From Jackrogersella multiformis (lineage: Eukaryota; Ascomycota; Sordariomycetes; Xylariales; Hypoxylaceae): a stretch of 64,000 nucleotides of DNA. Of the stretch, positions 36,101-48,097 are shown piece after piece. Position 1 is the first letter of the stretch. Every line of letters begins with the position of its first letter. Where the stretch lies: contig CADCXD010000002.1 in assembly GCA_902806575.1 (NCBI GenBank), forward strand, positions 806,001 through 870,000, read 5' to 3'. A model generated the notes under the pieces. It was given only the letters and a program-made list of their open reading frames with translations, was not told the origin of the DNA and did no database searches. Position numbers and translations under genes: made by a program.

Positions 36101-39017
36101 GTTGACCAGGCTGAACAATGGCGTGACGGAGACGAGGACCTATCAACAGGTCTCGTCGAAGCATGTCTCAATGGATCCTTACCAGTTGTCCGTCAGCTTC
36201 TATCTCGCCTAAAACACCCAGATGATGTCCTCAACGAAGCACTTACAAGAGCAGGTGCATACGGTGACGAATCAGTCTTGTTTGAATTGGTCGAGTACAT
36301 AAAGAAGCATCGCCTAGAGTTTCCTTGGGCTAGCCAGCCCACCATAGTGGCTAGAGCAAGTTATCTGGGACTCAATAAGGTCCTCGCTAAGCTTTTAGAA
36401 GCTGGATGTCCTCCTGATGTAGAGGTTGAGAAACCGCCAAACACTACGACAGCGCTTCGTCTAACTTGCCGAGCAAACAACATAGATGGCGCCGAGTTGC
36501 TTTTAAGATACGGAGCGAATCCAAATCCTACCATCCCAAAAACGGATTCAACACCCCTTCTCGTGGCATCATATGGTGGCCACCCAGAGATGATAAAATT
36601 TCTATCACGTTACGGTGCAGATCTGAATGCCCGAGATATAAACCTTCTTTCGCCGCTATATTGGGCCTGCCTGCGAGGAAATATAAAGGCAGTTGAGGCC
36701 TTAGTGGACCTGAAGGTAGACCTGAACTCGAAAACCACGGAAAATGAAGACAAGCAAGGCTGGTCACCCCTTTCATGCGCTGTCATGGAAAATCGTGTAG
36801 GCTGCGTTAGAATTTTGCTCGAAGCCAACGCAGATCCTGATATACCCACTGTCTATTATGGGACTCCTCTCGGGTGCGCTGTCGCCAACGGTTTCTTAGA
36901 TATATGCAAGCTTCTATTAGAGAAAGGGGCGAGTACAAATATTCAATCTAAATGGAACACGACCCCAATCCTCGTACGCGCGGTAAACTCGGTTAATGAT
37001 GGGCATCGCCTAGACATAGTCAAATTACTGATTGAAAAGGAGGCTAGACTGAACGCCGAAGATGCGGACGGGAACACGGCGTTGTTGTTGACAATGTGGT
37101 CCGATGACCCCCATAAACTTTCAATAGTCGAGTATCTCCTGGAACATGGAGCTGACTTGAATTGTCGAAGTCATGACGGAACCGTCCCCTTACACATCGC
37201 GATAACAAAGGATGATGTGAAGTTGTTGCAACTCTTGCTAGAACAAAATGATGTCAATCTGGAAGCCTGGGACGCCAGAAAAACAACGCCATTGATGATG
37301 GCTGTGACGAGCGAGAAAATGACCAGGATGCTGCTTGAGAAAGGCGCCGATCCAAACTTTCGTCCTGAAGATGGCTTTATTGCGCTCGACCACGCAGTAC
37401 GAGGAGATAATGCAGAAGTAGTGAGACTATTGGTTCAATATGGTACCCGGATCGACCGACCAGATGAATTGCGAGGTGATGACGGCTGGGAGCCTATGGA
37501 AATTGCGGTTTACTGGGGGAGAACAGACATCATTAGGATTCTTGCTGAAGGCGGTGCGGATGTCAACCGTCAATTCAGTGATGGCATCACTCTCATACAC
37601 AGAGGATTGAACAGCTCTGGACTAGGAGCCCTACTGGAGTTTAGACCTAAATTGGACGTCAAGAGGGAGGATGGCGACGCACCGCTTCATGAGATTGAGA
37701 CATCGACGCCCATCGATAACGTCAAATTACTCGTCCGCGCAGGGTCCAATATCAATATCACGAATGACGATAACATGACGCCTCTAACCAACGCGCTACG
37801 AGCCGGACATGAAGAGGCGGCCAGATACTATATATCTAGAAAAGCCGATGTAAACATAGTCTCCCCTGAATACGGTGGACCGCTACATATCGCCTGCAAT
37901 AAGGGTCTGGTGGATCTGGTAAAGGAGTTGGTGGATGCGGGGGCGGACATTGATCTGTCTGTCGCGGGTTGCGGCGGAACGCCACTCTCGTCGGTGTTTT
38001 CTAACTTGTTTAGTGCTTCCGATAGCTCTACTGAAACCAAAACGAGTCTGATTCACACCCTTCTCGACGCCGGGGCAGACCCCATGGTGGCAGGTGGCCG
38101 ACTTGGCACCGTGGTAGGGGTCGCGGCTCTGTGCGGCGAGAGGGTTCACTTAAGCATATTGGCCTCCAAAGGCGCAAGCTTAAGTTCTGTAGATCATATG
38201 GGCAGACAGCCACTTCACTTCGCCGCGGTGCGTGGGGACATGGATATAGTTTCCGCTGTCTTGGATGCCGGTGCTACGGCTACCGCTAAGGACAAGACTA
38301 AACGTAGCGCTATAGGCTGGGCTGCGCAGGGGGGAAACATAGCCGTAGTTGACGAACTGCTACAGCTCTGTGGCGACGGGGCCATCGACGAACCTGATCT
38401 AGATGGATGGACTCCGCTGTGCTGGGCAGCAAGGGGCGTCGGGAATTACATTAATGATGAGGGAGGGAGTCAGTACGGGATTATAAAGGGATTGCTGGAT
38501 CGGGGCGCGGATCGAACCGTAAAGTCTCATGTCGGAGGCAGGGAGTACACGCCAGAGATTATCGCGAGATATCATGGCGCCAGCGATGATATCTTAGAAC
38601 TCCTCGCCCTTGACGGAAAAACAGATCAGCAACCAACTAGTGACGGGATGCCGACCTCTGCAAATAACGAACGCTTTAGAATATCATATTATTCCTGCGA
38701 CTTCTGTCTGTTTGTAAGTAGACTTATCCCTGACTCGCTCACTCGAACACCCAAGTTGACAATTAAATTAGTACTGCCATGGCCTGAGGTATTCATGCAA
38801 AACGTGCAAAAATTTCGACTTCTGCTATAAGTGTTATAGTATGAAGGACGAGATACATTCGCCTGATCACGAGTTTGAAGTGTGCGGTCCGGAGTTCAAG
38901 ATAGAATATGCGGCTGCCCATTCCCGAAGTTCATCGCCTGGCCCGTCAGAGGACGGGGCTTCAAGCACATCCTCTAGCGACTCTAATGATGAGTCACCAG
39001 CTGGAGACGAGCAATGA
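33146..39017 (+). CDS. NLR-like protein: hydrolase-like, NACHT-like, ankyrin, ZZ finger
   Basis: Eight exons (33146-33525, 33612-33819, 33875-33928, 33988-34053, 34112-34351, 34399-34510, 34563-38713, 38772-39017) give 1818 aa. Residues 1-110 are acidic and disordered. About 125-280 resemble the alpha/beta-hydrolase (SesB/DUF676-like) sensor domain (KVMSFGYDSS, FIAHDIGGIIVK, LLFYGCPHR). The nucleophile elbow reads HDIGG, with Asp206 in place of Ser. About 390-700 is NACHT-like: LLYLNGESNVNLAS stands where a P-loop is expected, VVNNFDDCD in place of Walker B, then VIVTSRQP and the winged-helix motif WILHAVRPLTIWELA. Around twenty ankyrin repeats follow to about 1700. Across the last intron the C terminus forms a ZZ zinc finger: CDFC, RYSCKTC, FDFCYKC and HSPDH. 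Such architecture is that of fungal NLR-like receptors. The NTPase and hydrolase sites both look degenerate, so any signalling would be non-catalytic. Confidence 0.88.
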
Positions 39018-40321
39018 TCATGTACCTAATACTATGGCCATTTAAGGACTCTTCAACTGTTACGTCCTTATTCCTACGTGACGTGCTTAGTCGCTTGATG
39101 CATACCCCCTTGTAGGTCGATAGATTCTTGAACATCCATACCTTAGAACGGCTCGGAAGTACTAACTCACGTTTACATGTATGTTGTCATAGAAAATTGC
39201 AAAGCTCGACGTCTTTCGAAAGGGTAAAAAACAATGATACACTTCAATATAGTTGAACGTGAATATGTTAGTACTTAGCCCCTTTAAGACCTAGCCTTGA
39301 TGATCTGTTTACCTAGGTAGGTACCTACTTAGGTACCTACACTACACGAGGTAAGTTTTCAGCATTGAGAGGGACGTTTAAACAAGTTCACATTCAACTA
39401 TTAGCTTTACCATATCTTCCTCTATCATTTAGGTAGCGGACATACATTATTACGAATACATCCAAAATTCCCATCACGCCACCCGTCGAGAAACGTGAAA
39501 TTGGGACCCATAATAGCCGCCCCAGTCGAGGACTGAATCGTATGATGGTGGTAAGATATCGCTAACGCATTCTAAAATATGTTAGGCATATACACTAGTG
39601 TACATATACCACATACTTAAAGGATTAATCGAGAAATCCCGGACGACGCCCGCCACCATGAACGATTATCGTCCCGAAAAGCAGGACAGCGGCGGCTTCA
39701 GGTCGCTCTTCGGCGGCGTCCACGCATTTTGTCGTCGAGTGGCAAAGTACGGATTTCGACAACGTCCGTATGCCATCAGTCAGGCCATCAAGACCCATGG
39801 GTGATCGTCATCTTCATAGACACGATGATAGTGCCATAGGTATGTTCGTTCGAGAAAGAGCTGAACCCTCGGCAGTACGACTTTACACGAGAGCTGCATC
39901 TACACTAGACATTACACGATTTGCTTCCTCATTGACCGACCACTGCGTAAAATAAAATTTCCGGGTGCCGCCGTCCCCAAGCAACTCTTCTTCGTCTCGC
40001 CTGATATATCGTACGGTAGTGGTAGGTACGGAAAGCTCGTTCATCGCCATCTCTACTAGCTACGGAGGCCGACGGCCGACCTCTTCAAAGAGCTAGAGAA
40101 TGGTGAGGTATCGCAAATAATCAGGCTATATCAGGCAATACGAAGTTGTATGATGTCTAATCCATTACCTAGGTCCAGGTCCCTACACGTAGGTGAGTAG
40201 GTAGGTAGTCACTAAATCCTAGTATACATCGCAAGGCGTACATCGACTACCATTACTCTGTGCCGTAATAATCAGCCTGGTATTCGTACGTCCGACTTAA
40301 CATTGCAATACACCAGGTTAG
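39018..40321. other. intergenic gap 3' of NLR-like gene and TTI1
   Basis: Spacer between convergent genes. A 48-codon frame at 39658-39804 begins in a good start context (CCACCATGAA) and reads MNDYRPEKQDSGGFRSLFGG. It has no recognised homologue and no obvious continuation, so it is only noted. A TACCTAGGTA cluster lies at 39310-39345. Confidence 0.4.
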
Positions 40322-43300
40322 TCATGAGCCACCACGCAGATCGACGAAAGCCGTCCCGGAGAACACCGGCTTGTCCATCGGTTCCACCATTCCTCGTTCA
40401 TACATCAGGAGCCACACAGCGTCAGGATCAACGGCATCCAGCGCGGCCCTAGCCTCAGGATTCGTTTCCAGGGTGTCCGCCAACAACAGCAGGACTTGAT
40501 CGAACACATTGTCATCGATCTGGACGAAAGACACGATGCCAACCAGTAGCTCCTGTACTGCTTCCCAGACCTGTGCCGCCTGGGTGAACTTTCCCAGTCC
40601 TGCGTTCGAAACAACTTCAACAGCCTTGGTGGATTCTTTGCCCTCGATGCCGTTCCGGGAGCGGATAGGTATTATCAAGCCATGATCCTGTTTGCTACCA
40701 CGAGTCTCGACTCGCTTTTTACTACTTGACTGGGTTGCGTCTGCCTTAACTTTCCGACACCAGTTGCCGAGGTTGTCCCACCATTCTGTCTTGATCCTTG
40801 TGTTAAGGAAGTCCCCGGCGCTCTGGCACAATGTACCTAGAGCTTTGCAGGCCGATGTGACCACAAATGGCTCCGAGTCGTAAAGTCTTTCGACTAGGAC
40901 CGGCCAAACTGAGTTAACTAGAGGTAAGAATGCCTCCTCGTCTGGTGATAGCGCCGGGCAAACAGTGGTCAGGAGATCAAGTAACGACTTCCGCAATGTA
41001 GGCGTCGGAGATGTTAAGTAATGTTGCGTCAAGTCTGTTATACGGGCAAGGATCTTGAAGGTGGGTGTTTTAGGTGGTGGCGGTTTCTCGACTTCTGCAC
41101 TAGGCTCCTCTGCCTCTTCATCAGCCTCGTCTAGAGACTTGGCTGGTTTCTTTCCTTTCCAGGGGCGTTTTGGATGAGGCTCGATCTCCTCGTTTCTCAT
41201 CTCTTCTAATCGTCGCTTCTCTCGTCGCTCTACACGACCAGAGAGAATGACACTAACATCCTCAGCTGTGACCACGGGTTGTAGGGTTTTCTTATGGTCC
41301 TTTGCCGATGACTTTGTTGTCTCTATGAGTAAATGGTCAGATTGTGACCCTTCCTGCACGACTTCCTTGAGCACATTAAACAGGTTTTCCACGAATAGGG
41401 GATACCCATGATAGTTGTCAAGAGCCGCGAAGATTGACGTGATCACATCGTCAAGGTAAGGTATTAATCTCGGACCAGTAAGTCTTATCATCATTCGAAG
41501 TACTTGAGTCGACGCTGGAGATATATCAAAGGTGTTCAGACGTAAGGATACTGAATTGACCATGTAGTCAACATTATCGATTATCAGGTCCGTGACGTTG
41601 GGATATCCGCAAGAGGTAGCGATATTATTAAGACTAATGATCGCATGATCTCGCAAATTGGGCACTCCGGAGCCTAAAAATGTCGCAATAGGATATAGCA
41701 CATCAATAAGCTCTGGACGAAAGCTTTCTTTCATCCTCGACGCGGCAAAAGTTGTAACTTCTAAAGCCAGAGCTTGTAACCGCCAGTCGACGTCTCCTGT
41801 ACCGACCTGTGAATCTAGGACAGCCACCGAGAAGGAGTATAATTCTTGGAAGGTAGATTCGCTGTCATCCGAAGCACTGATTGCCGAGCTCAGATCGAGG
41901 AAGTCGTCTAGATCTGAGGGTTCTGACAGACCCGACTTTATCAGCTCGAAAGTTAGCCAATATGAGGCAATCTGACTAGGCCCGGTGGATTCTCGAACAT
42001 AGTCGAGCAAGTCGCCTGCTAGCTTGCTTCTCTGTGAAATAGATCCGACCTTTGATAACAATTCAAGAAGCGCCATTCGTGTAGGCCGCTCTGCCTCCTC
42101 GGCGATTAACACAGGTGGGAAGACACTGGACTCGTTGCGCCTAACCACATCTATATGCAGCTCGACGGCGTTCGAAGGAAGCTCCGACATGGCACTAGAT
42201 TTTGATGCAAGGACAAGCGCAGTAGCACTGTCCCTTAATGAGGCAGCTATTGAGTCGTCCAGGATGGAGGAGTCAATTTGAAGAGTCGTGATGAAATTCT
42301 GGCCTTTCATAAGATTCCGAATTGCTTGTTGCTTGACCCTATCATCACTAGATTGCACCAGCCGAGGAAGACTTGTAATCCAGTTATACACCGTAGTCTT
42401 AATCGTATCTCCGAGTTCTGGGTAAATTCTGGCTAGATCAATTAAATTTGTCTCAAGAACGGATTTCTCATCTTCGTCGTTGGCTAGAATCATAGCACTC
42501 TCAACAAGGATGGCTGCACACTCCCCAAGAGATTGGTGGCATTCGTCCAGAAGAGTGATGCAAAGTCTTTCTAACACAGCTCGAACATCGTCGGAATCGG
42601 CATTGCGCAACTTCAGGACACTCGCAAGAGCAAGTTTTATTTTGCCCGTAGTCGCTTTCAACCATGAAGGTGTTAGAACCTTGCCCTCGGCACCCTCTCC
42701 GCTCTCCCCTGACGTTTGCTTTTTCATTATGCCCATAGTTTTAATATCTCCTAGAACCTTTGTAAGAACACCCTTCAAGGCATTAATACCCCCGACCAAG
42801 ACTCTTCTCTGTGTCTTTAATGAGGCGGGTGGCGTAAGAAGTTGGCTAAGAGATGACACCATTCCAGGCAAGAAAGTGGCCAAGGCAGCTTGATCCCTAA
42901 TCGCGATTAGAAGCGCATCGAGTGTCCTAAGCGCCTCAAGTCGAATATCAGGCGTTTTCCCGTCCGTGATACCATCCAGTACGACGGTAACAGCATGACC
43001 CAGAGCAGGCACGGCATTCGTTTCCACTAGCGCCGCCGCTCCGGTTGGTGAAGATCCGGTAGCTTTGATCAAGGAGGTTAAGGTGGTGAATGCTTCCAGT
43101 TCCGTTTCCTCCGGAATAGGCTCCTTTCTCTCTTGGCCCGGAATACCACCGATGATGAAGGTAAGAAATATGAGAAGTTGTTGAGAAAGATCATGTGGGA
43201 TTTTAACCCTCCATCCATGCTGAATTAATATTCGTAGACACTTAATGGTGAGTTCTGTCAGTCGGATAGGATACTGCTGCTGATTTCGCAGGATATTGGA

Positions 43301-43591
43301 GAGTGGGAAGAAGACATAATCGGCAAGCTTCTCATCCAACACAGAGGCATCGGAGTCTACTTGGCGATCTAAGATAGTAAAGAGGTCCTCGACCACATTT
43401 AATAAGTCTTTAGCACTCGCTCTCTTGTCGGGTGCACGAACAGCCAAATTGTTGATGGCGACGCATCGTGGTTTGAGCTACCCAAATCAGTCATACGCTT
43501 TCATTGTGAATAACAACAGGCTACAAGAAGGGGGTTTCAAACCTACCTCCTTAAAAAACTCATTCCTGGCGGCCGAGTGATTATCAGCCAT
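40322..43591 (-). CDS. tti1: TTI1, TTT-complex HEAT-repeat protein
   Basis: Two exons, 43591-43547 and 43477-40322 (69-nt intron), give 1066 aa. Exon 1 encodes just MADNHSAARNEFFKE. The joined start LKPRCVAINNLAVR is typical of fungal Tti1. The whole protein is built of helical HEAT-like repeats, with an acidic/basic linker around residues 760-800 (KRPWKGKKPAKSLDEADEEA) and a conserved block FLPLVNSVWPVLVERL then PFVVTSACKALGTLC. Tti1 with Tel2 and Tti2 forms the TTT co-chaperone that matures PIKK kinases (TOR, ATM/Tel1, ATR/Mec1) with Hsp90. It is divergent from the DUF1749 hydrolase gene. Confidence 0.92.
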
Positions 43592-43988
43592 CTTGAAATA
43601 TTTTCATCATTTTTGAAGTGGAAAGTAGCATTACCAAAGGATGCGATGAGAGCTGCGATGAGAAAAGCTTCGGTACTAAGTCAGTAATAAGGTGATTGGT
43701 AAATCGATTATTGGGAAAATGGATATTGAATTAAATGAAGGTTTGCGGGGATAATAGTGTTATATACAGTTTATGTAATTATGAAGATGCTTACCTAAAT
43801 ATCTGTACCTACCTCGGTGCCTACTGCCTATCGGTATACCTTATGTACCTGTGACCAATACCTACCTAGGTACATAGGTACTTACACACTTCAGATTTAC
43901 ACATCGAATATCAAAAATCATTGACGATTTGATTACCTACCTACCTAGGTAGGTACAGATAGACTTAGGTAGTGTCAGAAACATAAAA
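43592..43988. promoter_or_regulatory. divergent promoter, tti1 / DUF1749 gene
   Basis: Spacer of 397 bp between divergent start codons. It is rich in CCTACCTAGGTAGG palindromes (about 43860-43875 and 43940-43958). No TATA box or factor site is assigned. Confidence 0.4.
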
Positions 43989-45063
43989 ATGCCGCCGCCG
44001 GGGACCTTTACCGTAACGGTACATCCTTTCGAATCTCCAACACCGCACGCCTGTGCTTATGAAGTCGGCCCGACCAACGCGAGAAATGCACTCGTATTTA
44101 TCGGTGGACTCGGCGACGGGCCTCATACCGTACCCTATCCACGTTCTATAGCTAAGCGCCTAGAAGCCGAGCCCGAGCTAAGCTATTCCGTCTTCGAGTT
44201 CAGGTTGACCAGCTCCTTCTCGGGCTTTGGTTTTGCCTGCCTAGCTGACGATGTAGCTGATATATCAGCGCTCGTTAAGTATCTACGAGGGATAGGAAAG
44301 CAACGTGTGGTTCTGTTGGGCCATTCCACCGGAAGTCAGGTATAATCCAACTTATCGCAGTTCGATACCATGTTTCCTGCCTATATGATCTTTATAAAAC
44401 TATAAACATAATATTATATACCTCACGTACTACTGGTATTCAATCTAGGCTAATTAGTACAGGACTGTATGGAATATACATCGCCCTCTCATGATCTTGC
44501 TCCCGTCGAAGGATATATCTTGCAAGCCCCTGTCTCTGACCGTGACGCGGTGTCTATGGAGATGGGCGAATCTAGAATATTAGATGAAACTCTCAAACTC
44601 GCTAAAGAGCTCATTGTTTCTGGAAGAGGTCATGAGCGTATGCCGCCCGAACACCTTTCGCCTTCTTTCCATACCACTCCAATATCCGCGTCCAGATGGT
44701 ATTCTCTTGCTGCAACGGAGTACGTAACCTAGCGCCCAAAATTTGTCTGCTGCTCGTATACCTAACCTGCTTGACAGCGGCGGAGATAACTATTTTGACC
44801 CCAATCTTCCGGATGATGTAGTCGGGCCCTACTGGAAGAGGGTAGATAAACCTATCCTTATACTTCACTCAGGGAGCGACGAATATGTACCTAGTTATGT
44901 CGACAAGAACGCATTGGTCCATCACTGGGGAACGCTTTGCCAACCAGGCATCGCGAGCGAGTTCTCTACTGTGATTCCTGGTGCAGGTCATAGGGTGGAG
45001 GAGCCAAAAGCAGAAGGAATTCTTGTAAATATGGTCGTCAAGTTCCTGCAAAGCATAAAGTAG
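43989..45063 (+). CDS. DUF1749 alpha/beta-hydrolase
   Basis: Three exons, 43989-44339, 44463-44719 and 44778-45063, give 297 aa. The fold marks are LVFIGGLGDGPHTVPY (oxyanion-side loop), VVLLGHSTGSQDCMEY with the nucleophile Ser about residue 113, ILILHSGSDEYVP with the acid Asp, and GAGHRVEEP with the His. The nucleophile elbow is completed across the first intron. DUF1749 (UPF0613) proteins are conserved in fungi and plants and their natural substrate is unknown. The complete Ser-Asp-His set suggests an active esterase or lipase-like enzyme. Confidence 0.9.
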
Positions 45064-45396
45064 CTATGCGAAACATTCGGTAACTGGGATTTGAGTAAAT
45101 AATATCAATTCAAATGCGGCGTCGGTTTTTTTTATTTAACGGTTTGCGGGAGTGAAGCCCTTTGTGCTCACCACTTCGGGATGGGTGGGTGGTCAGCGAT
45201 CGCACAGAGAATTCGGACACCTCCAGGGCTCCCTCAGATTGTCATCGCCGAGACGCCTCAGGTGAACGCCGGTAAGATGTCTAATAAAAATCGAGCACTT
45301 CACTACCTGTAAGAGTTCTAGACCTAACTTCTCCCATCATTTTTCCCTTTTCTTTCTACACCCAATCGTTCTTAACCAAAGCCAACGTTAAAACTC

Positions 45397-45432
<36 letters not shown>

Positions 45433-45484
45433 TGCCAACCCCGCAATCCAATCCCCTCGTTTGCAGCCAACCTCCAAAACTAAG
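45064..45484. repeat. intergenic gap with (ATC)11 microsatellite
   Basis: Short spacer before the small Cys-rich gene. A perfect (ATC)11 run lies at 45398-45430, about 55 bp upstream of the ATG and thus probably in the 5' leader. Around 45170-45230 is a GGGATGGGTGGGTGG stretch with weak likeness to the 3' part of 5S rRNA, not enough to call. Confidence 0.6.
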
Positions 45485-45869
45485 ATGTGTTTTAGCGCAA
45501 CATGCTCGACTTGCTGTTAGTAATTCCCCAACTTACAACTCAGCCATTTCTGCCGTATCTTTATTAGATTACTGTCGGTATATTAACGGCGTCGTAGCAG
45601 GAAATTCATGGCGGGGTTGCGGTTCACATATCCCGGCAGCCCTAGCGGGAGTTCCGGAGAACCAGTGGTGCGCTTGCAAGCCGCGAGTTACGGTCGACGG
45701 AAAGGACTTCCCTCCATCGGCCAAGATGAGCATTCCCGGCATATCTTGGCTATCCAGCATGTTTGGGAGCGGAGGTGGTGAAAGGGGTAAGAACGGGGCG
45801 GATACAAAGGGCAAGGGCAAGGGCAAGGGCAAGGGCAAGGGCAAGGACGGGCTTTATGTGCTCATGTGA
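45485..45869 (+). CDS. small Cys-rich fungal protein (MCFSxTC type)
   Basis: Two exons, 45485-45515 and 45598-45869, with an 82-nt intron (GTTAGT...GTCGTAG), give 100 aa. The protein begins MCFSATCSTCSG and continues WRGCGSHIPAALAGVP with CACKPRVTVDGKDFPP. This is the pattern of a small conserved ascomycete protein (MCxSxTC...TWxGCGxHxP) whose function is unknown. The cysteine/histidine spacing hints at metal binding. The C-terminal half is lineage-specific: MSIPGISWLSSMFG, then a (Gly-Lys) run encoded by six copies of AAGGGC (45807-45842). It was identified only by joining a 31-nt first exon to the larger frame. With neither signal peptide nor membrane helix it is probably cytosolic. Confidence 0.75.
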
Positions 45870-46271
45870 AGGTTGATAAGTAAATTAGGTGCCTGGGTGT
45901 CTAGATACTGAAGTCTATGCCAATCCTTTGAAGGTTTACGCTATCGACCGGTATTAATTATCGCTATCAATACTATCATATCAATGGCAGCGGAAGCTTT
46001 GCTACCTAGCACTGCGACCTCGCTCCTCCAATGCCCCTCTCTTAATCGTCATGCTGCCCCACATGCGAAGTATATCATATGCCTATGACTTGCGATATAG
46101 ACCATCATCTTTTATTACTCAGTAACATAGACTTCAACGGAAGATGAATAGACAAATTAGGCTTTTATCCCACCTGGAGCCGATGGTTTATCTGCCTCTT
46201 CGTTTGGTTTAATTTTGTATACACTTCGACTTTAGTTTGCTAAGATAAGTAGAGACCCACGAATACACAAA
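45870..46271. other. intergenic gap upstream of the P450
   Basis: AT-rich promoter-type DNA of 400 bp before the P450 start codon. I see no gene and no named site. Confidence 0.45.
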
Positions 46272-48097
46272 ATGCTACTCCTGAACCCCTTCTTGGTAGG
46301 CCCCGCATGTCTGGCGTTGTTTGTATTATATATTTGGCGATGTATTGCCTCTCCTTTACGAATCCTTCCCGGCCCTAAGGGTTCGCTATTCAGCTCCTGG
46401 ATTCTCAAGTATCACGAATTCCATGCCCACCGCACAACATACATCCACAGTCTCCATAAGAGATACGGTCCTATTGTCCGGATAGCGCCGAATGAGGTAT
46501 CGTTTGCGTCCCTCGAGGGCGTCAAGGAGATATATGGCTCCGGTGGAAGCGGTTACGACAAAACTGAGTTTTATAACTTATTCACAATTTATGGCAGGAG
46601 GTAAGAGGCTGCGTGTAGTGGCCACCTAGCTACCTAGGCTAGGTATTTCCAAGTTAATACTTGGGGGGTAGATAAGCTCACCAAGTTCACACAGGACTAT
46701 GTTCAGCACTCTAAACAAGGAATATGTAAGTCCTACTAGCAGACTGTGAAGATAAAAAAAAACCTAACCTGTGCCCAGCACGCGAAAAGGAAAAGGGTTC
46801 TTGCTGACCGATATGCCAACACCAATATCATGAAGTCAAGTTCGCTCGATGGTATTAGAGAACGTTCTAGGCGGTTCATCGAGAGGTGCTCCAAGTCCGT
46901 TGGCGGGAACGTCGATCTATTCGTAAGTGAGAGAGTTCACATGAGACCTCATAAGTGCCATGTTAATCAAGACTCAGATCTGTATAACAACTTCAATTCG
47001 GCCTCGTAGTATTATACTAATACCATGTAATAGGCTTACATGACTATGCGTTCGATTGCGTGACGCATCATCTCTTCCATCCTTACGGGTCAGATTCGCT
47101 TCGTGATCCAAAGGACGAGGAGATCATGAAACAGGTGACCTTCGACGACAGTCTTCAAAGTTAGTACCAATTCCAAGACTTCATCCACACCTGCGCCCAT
47201 TCTAATATTAGTTAGACCGTCTTGTCAAATATTATAACCCAACCCTTCATAAGATAATGGGTAATGTTCTATCTTTGTTCGCTCACCCACGGGAGACGCC
47301 TCTGGCGGATGACTTAGTCATGTCCGCGAGCGCAAAAACTGGCCCTGCGCAGTTTACTCTATTAAACCGTATGCAAGATAAGAACTATGGCATGGAACAT
47401 CTGGACATGGCTGCCGAATGTCTTGACCACATGGCCGCAGGAATCGACACCACCGGCGACGCGTTATGCTTCTTAATGTGGGAGATATCGCAACCTCACT
47501 CCTTCTACATACAGCGGCGTCTCCAGGAGGAACTCCTTGCCAATCCAGAGATAGGCTTCGACAAGCTACCTCTCCTTGATGCGGTCGTCTTGGAGGGGCT
47601 TCGTTGCTTCCCTGCGATCCCCATGTCCCTCCCGCGATACGTCCCCGCTGGCGGCCGGACCATCGACGGCTACTTCATTCCAGAAGGAACGATAGTGAGT
47701 TGCCAGGCGTATTCTGCTAACCGCATCGACGAAAATGTCTTCCCGCAGCCCGATAAATTTGATCCAGATCGCTGGCTACAAGAAGCAGGGGAGCTGGACA
47801 GGAAGCGGCTGTTCTTCGCCTTCGCTAGCGGAGGTCGAGGCTGCATCGGTAAACAGTAAGTCTTCCATAGCTATTCGCATAGAGCATACCTGGGAGTAAC
47901 TCGGGAAATGTTGACACACTGCTTATAGTCTAGCGCTCGCGGAGATGAAAATTCTGCTCAGAGACGTTTACTCGCGGTTTACCACGGTGCCTGACCCGTC
48001 TATGACCGCTCAGGATATGGAAATGTCGGATCAGCTGATCTCTTCGCAGCCTAGAGGGACGAGGTGCCTTCTTAGATTGATCCCTCTGGAAGGTTGA
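46272..48097 (+). CDS. cytochrome P450 monooxygenase
   Basis: Six exons, 46272-46600, 46695-46725, 46779-46926, 47034-47159, 47216-47855 and 47929-48097, give 480 aa. An N-terminal membrane anchor (about residues 5-25) is followed by ILPGPKGSLFSSW and RYGPIVRIAPNEVSF. The I-helix oxygen motif is AAGIDTTGDAL, the K-helix ExxR is EGLRCFP, the PERF-like segment is DKFDPDRW, and the haem loop is FASGGRGCIGK with the ligand cysteine completed just before the last intron (GKHLALAEMKILL). It acts on the ER membrane with a reductase partner. The substrate is unknown. The exon 3 donor is my least sure choice: GTGAGA at 46927 keeps frame, whereas GTAAGT at 46923 would shift it. Its length is a little short for a fungal P450. 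Confidence 0.88.

Noticed and set aside
39598..39804. Short open frame with a good start context
   Set aside because: Only 48 codons from the likely ATG, with no recognised family and no downstream exon. It is noted in the gap entry instead.
45165..45235. Sequence resembling the 3' part of 5S rRNA (GGGATGGGTGGGTGG)
   Set aside because: The remaining 5S helices and internal control regions cannot be found, so the likeness is too weak.
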